A stretch of 64,000 bases of DNA from an uncultured Litoreibacter sp. (GTDB taxonomy: Bacteria; Pseudomonadota; Alphaproteobacteria; Rhodobacterales; Rhodobacteraceae), in contig NZ_CANKWO010000004.1 in the NCBI RefSeq assembly GCF_947487515.1, positions 62,001-126,000 on the forward strand, given 5' to 3'. Below the pieces are notes generated by a model. The model was not told the DNA's origin, made no database searches, and saw only the letters and a list, made by a program, of their open reading frames with translations. Both the position numbers and the translations under genes were made by a program. Within the stretch, counting starts at the first letter, position 1. The number at the start of each line of letters is the position of its first letter. Shown here piece by piece: positions 62,043 through 64,000 of the stretch.

Positions 62043-63785
62043 ATGACGATAGGACGTAACGCTAGGCACTGGGGACTTATGGCCGAGCAACCTTCACCGA
62101 ACGATCCTGAGCGCGGCTTTCTGCGCGCTCAATGTGACGACGCGCTGTGCGCCATGAACAATGGCATTCACCTCATTCGCAAGAAAGGCCCGTCGCAACT
62201 TCAGTTTTGGTTCATCGCGCTGCTGATTGGGATTGCGGCCGGTTTGGCGGCTTTGGTGTTTCGCAAAGGCATCGCGGCCATCCAAGGTGTGCTTTATGAC
62301 GCGAAAGACGTGCGGGCGCTGCAGGAATTCGCCACCGACCTAGAGTGGTACTGGATTGTGTTAATCCCCATCTCTGGCGGGTTGCTAACCGGCTGGATTT
62401 TGCACCGCTTTACCGATGATGGACGGGTGCGCTCGGTCGCGGATGTGATCGAGGGGTCGGCGCTGCACAATGGTCGGGTCGAAAAACGCGCAGGGCTGGC
62501 TTCGGCGGCGGCTTCGGTCATTACGCTGGGCACCGGTGGCTCGTCAGGTCGTGAGGGGCCTGTGGTGCATTTGGCGGCTGTGATTTCCAGCTGGGTTTGC
62601 GGGCTTATCAAAGCCGATGGCATCACGGGACGCGACCTGTTGGGCTGCGCGGTGGCGGCGGCTGTTTCGGCATCGTTTAACGCACCAATAGCGGGGGCGC
62701 TATTCGCCCTGGAGGTCGTGCTGCGTCACTTTGCGGTGCATGCTTTCGCCCCGATTGTGATCGCCTCGGTGGCGGGGACGGTGATAAACCGTTTGGCCTT
62801 TGGCGATGTCACCGAATTCGTGCTGCCGTTGAACACCACGCTTGATTTCTATGTGGAGCTACCGGCCTTCATTCTGTTGGGCCTGACCAGCGGGCTGATT
62901 GCGGTGGCCTTGATGCGCGCGATCTTTTGGGCGGATGACGTGGGAAACCATGTTCAGAAGGTGACCGGAATGCCGCGCTGGCTGCGTCCTGCCTGTGCTG
63001 GGGCGATGCTCGGAATTCTGGCGGTTTGGTTTCCGCATATTATCGGGGTGGGCTATGGCACGACATCGGCGGCCCTGACCGGAGAGCTGATTTTCCATGA
63101 GGCGGTTATCTTTGCCGTTTTAAAGGTCGCGGCTGTGGCCATCACCATGGCGGGGCGCATGGGCGGCGGGGTGTTTTCCCCTGCGCTGATGGTGGGGGCG
63201 CTCACGGGGCTGGCCTTTGGGGGAATCGCGACCAGCGTGTTCCCCAATGTGTCAGGGTCGGAAACCCTCTATGCTTTGGCGGGGATGGGGGCGGTTGCGG
63301 CGGCGGTCTTGGGGGCGCCGATCTCAACCACGCTGATTGTGTTCGAGCTGACGGGGGATTGGCAAACGGGCCTTGCGGTGATGGTGGCGGTGTCGCTGTC
63401 AACGGCGCTGGCCAGCGGGCTGGTGGACCGCTCGTTCTTCTTGACGCTGTTGGAGCGTCGTAACGTGCATCTGGCGGCGGGCCCGCAGGCCTATCTGTTG
63501 TCGATGTTTCGGGTGCAAAACGTGATGCGCGATAGTGATCATTCCGATCCGGCCTCGGATGATGACATCTGGAAGCTGCTGGAGCAGGGGGTCTTCATAG
63601 ACCCCAATGCCACGCTGGAAGATGCCATGCCGCTGTTTGAGAGCCGCAACTATGCCTTTATACCTGTCGCGACGATGGGCGCGGAGGGGGAAGCCCCCAC
63701 CATTCTGGGGGCGTTGTTTCAGGTGGATGCGCTAAAGCAGTATAATCGCGCCTTGGCTGCGACCGCCGCAGAAGAGCATTCCTGA
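62043..63785 (+). CDS. CLC-type chloride channel/antiporter with CBS region
   Basis: A 580-residue membrane protein (MAEQPSP at 62079 is an alternative start). Helix motifs of CLC transport: GTGGSSGREGPVVHLAA (the gating Glu in GREGP), GSxxG/GIG region RMGGGVFSPALMVGALTGLAFG and the central GMGAVAAAVLGAPISTTLIVFELTGD. A C-terminal cytoplasmic segment (MRDSDHSDPASDDDIWKLLEQGVFI) resembles CBS domains. Chloride/proton transport inferred from the family. Confidence 0.93.
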   Translation: MTIGRNARHWGLMAEQPSPNDPERGFLRAQCDDALCAMNNGIHLIRKKGPSQLQFWFIALLIGIAAGLAALVFRKGIAAIQGVLYDAKDVRALQEFATDLEWYWIVLIPISGGLLTGWILHRFTDDGRVRSVADVIEGSALHNGRVEKRAGLASAAASVITLGTGGSSGREGPVVHLAAVISSWVCGLIKADGITGRDLLGCAVAAAVSASFNAPIAGALFALEVVLRHFAVHAFAPIVIASVAGTVINRLAFGDVTEFVLPLNTTLDFYVELPAFILLGLTSGLIAVALMRAIFWADDVGNHVQKVTGMPRWLRPACAGAMLGILAVWFPHIIGVGYGTTSAALTGELIFHEAVIFAVLKVAAVAITMAGRMGGGVFSPALMVGALTGLAFGGIATSVFPNVSGSETLYALAGMGAVAAAVLGAPISTTLIVFELTGDWQTGLAVMVAVSLSTALASGLVDRSFFLTLLERRNVHLAAGPQAYLLSMFRVQNVMRDSDHSDPASDDDIWKLLEQGVFIDPNATLEDAMPLFESRNYAFIPVATMGAEGEAPTILGALFQVDALKQYNRALAATAAEEHS

Positions 63786-64000
63786 CTATACAGCCTCGAC
63801 GGTGACTTTGTCGGTGTAGAACGCCAGATGGCCCGCAATGGCCTCCAAGCCGTCCAGTGGGGCTTCATAGGACCATGCCGCGTCCTTGATCGGCCCGCTT
63901 TTGGCTTGCAACGTGTAGTAGCTGGCGTCCCCTTTATGGGGGCAATGGCTGCTGGTGTCGGTCTTGTCAAAGAACGCCATGGCCAGATCCGCGCGCGGAA
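63786..64000 (-). CDS. DUF427 domain protein (partial, runs off window end)
   Basis: The minus strand from the window end encodes the last ~70 codons of a DUF427 protein (PRADLAMAFFDKT..., SHCPHKGDASYYTLQ, AAWSYEAPLDGLEAIAGHLAFYTDK), a family with the conserved CPHKGDA core and often cofactor-free; function unknown. The true start is beyond 64000. Its stop at 63788-63786 is convergent with the CLC gene, which ends at 63785. Confidence 0.8.
   Translation of the reverse strand, partial: PRADLAMAFFDKTDTSSHCPHKGDASYYTLQAKSGPIKDAAWSYEAPLDGLEAIAGHLAFYTDKVTVEAV

Overview
The window is a chromosomal segment from an alphaproteobacterium of the Rhodobacterales, most likely the Roseobacter group. The genus cannot be fixed from the sequence alone. 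The evidence is the gene order hisB-hisH-hisA, a complete dcw (division and cell wall) cluster with the Rhodobacteraceae-type DUF2484 gene after murC, a DUF1127 gene followed by anti-Shine-Dalgarno RNA hairpins, a betI-betC-betB-betA operon and moderately high GC. There are no insertion sequences, prophages or CRISPR arrays.

Layout. 1-2.2 kb: histidine genes on the minus strand (5' end of hisA, hisH, hisB) with small secreted proteins. 2.4-4.1 kb: a Hint-domain surface or secreted protein, then tRNA-Gly(GCC). 4.3-7.5 kb: a minus-strand run with a secreted small protein, an endonuclease/exonuclease/phosphatase-fold enzyme, a TerB/J-domain protein, a GNAT and a glyoxalase-like protein. 7.5-17.5 kb: 5-formyl-THF cyclo-ligase, a YmdB-like phosphoesterase, two DMT exporters, two convergent SLC13 permeases, yebC, and a divergent ArgP/ArgO-type pair. 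18.2-24.4 kb: the choline-O-sulfate to glycine betaine operon with a perfect BetI palindrome, then an AraC regulator. 24.7-32.4 kb: a secreted small protein, a Tat-exported MsrB, UvrD/PcrA helicase, a LysE/Lrp pair, the DUF1127 gene with its hairpin array, Mrp, and small proteins.

32.4-60.3 kb is the core: a dense dcw control region (a terminator, TGGGN-type MraZ box arrays, palindromes, an UpsM-like leader RNA ending in a strong terminator), then mraZ-rsmH-ftsL-ftsI-murE-murF-mraY-[CHMI-like]-murD-[two minus-strand genes]-ftsW-murG-murC-DUF2484-[iron/hemP/imelysin operon with decayed genes]-murB-ddl-ftsQ-ftsA-[membrane protein]-ftsZ, followed by lpxC, bamD and recN. The window ends with a CLC channel and a partial DUF427 gene.

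Working together, the dcw genes make lipid II and the divisome; lpxC and bamD add outer-membrane biogenesis. The most interesting non-coding elements are (i) six tandem hairpins presenting CCTCC-type loops downstream of the DUF1127 gene (CcsR/cuckoo-type riboregulators), and (ii) the long dcw leader with five TGGGN boxes in exact 10-bp phase and an attenuator-like terminator. The most interesting genomic event is an iron-regulated-looking hemP/imelysin operon lodged inside the dcw cluster, in which internal deletions have fused an imelysin to a di-heme oxidoreductase tail and gutted a DUF1513 gene.
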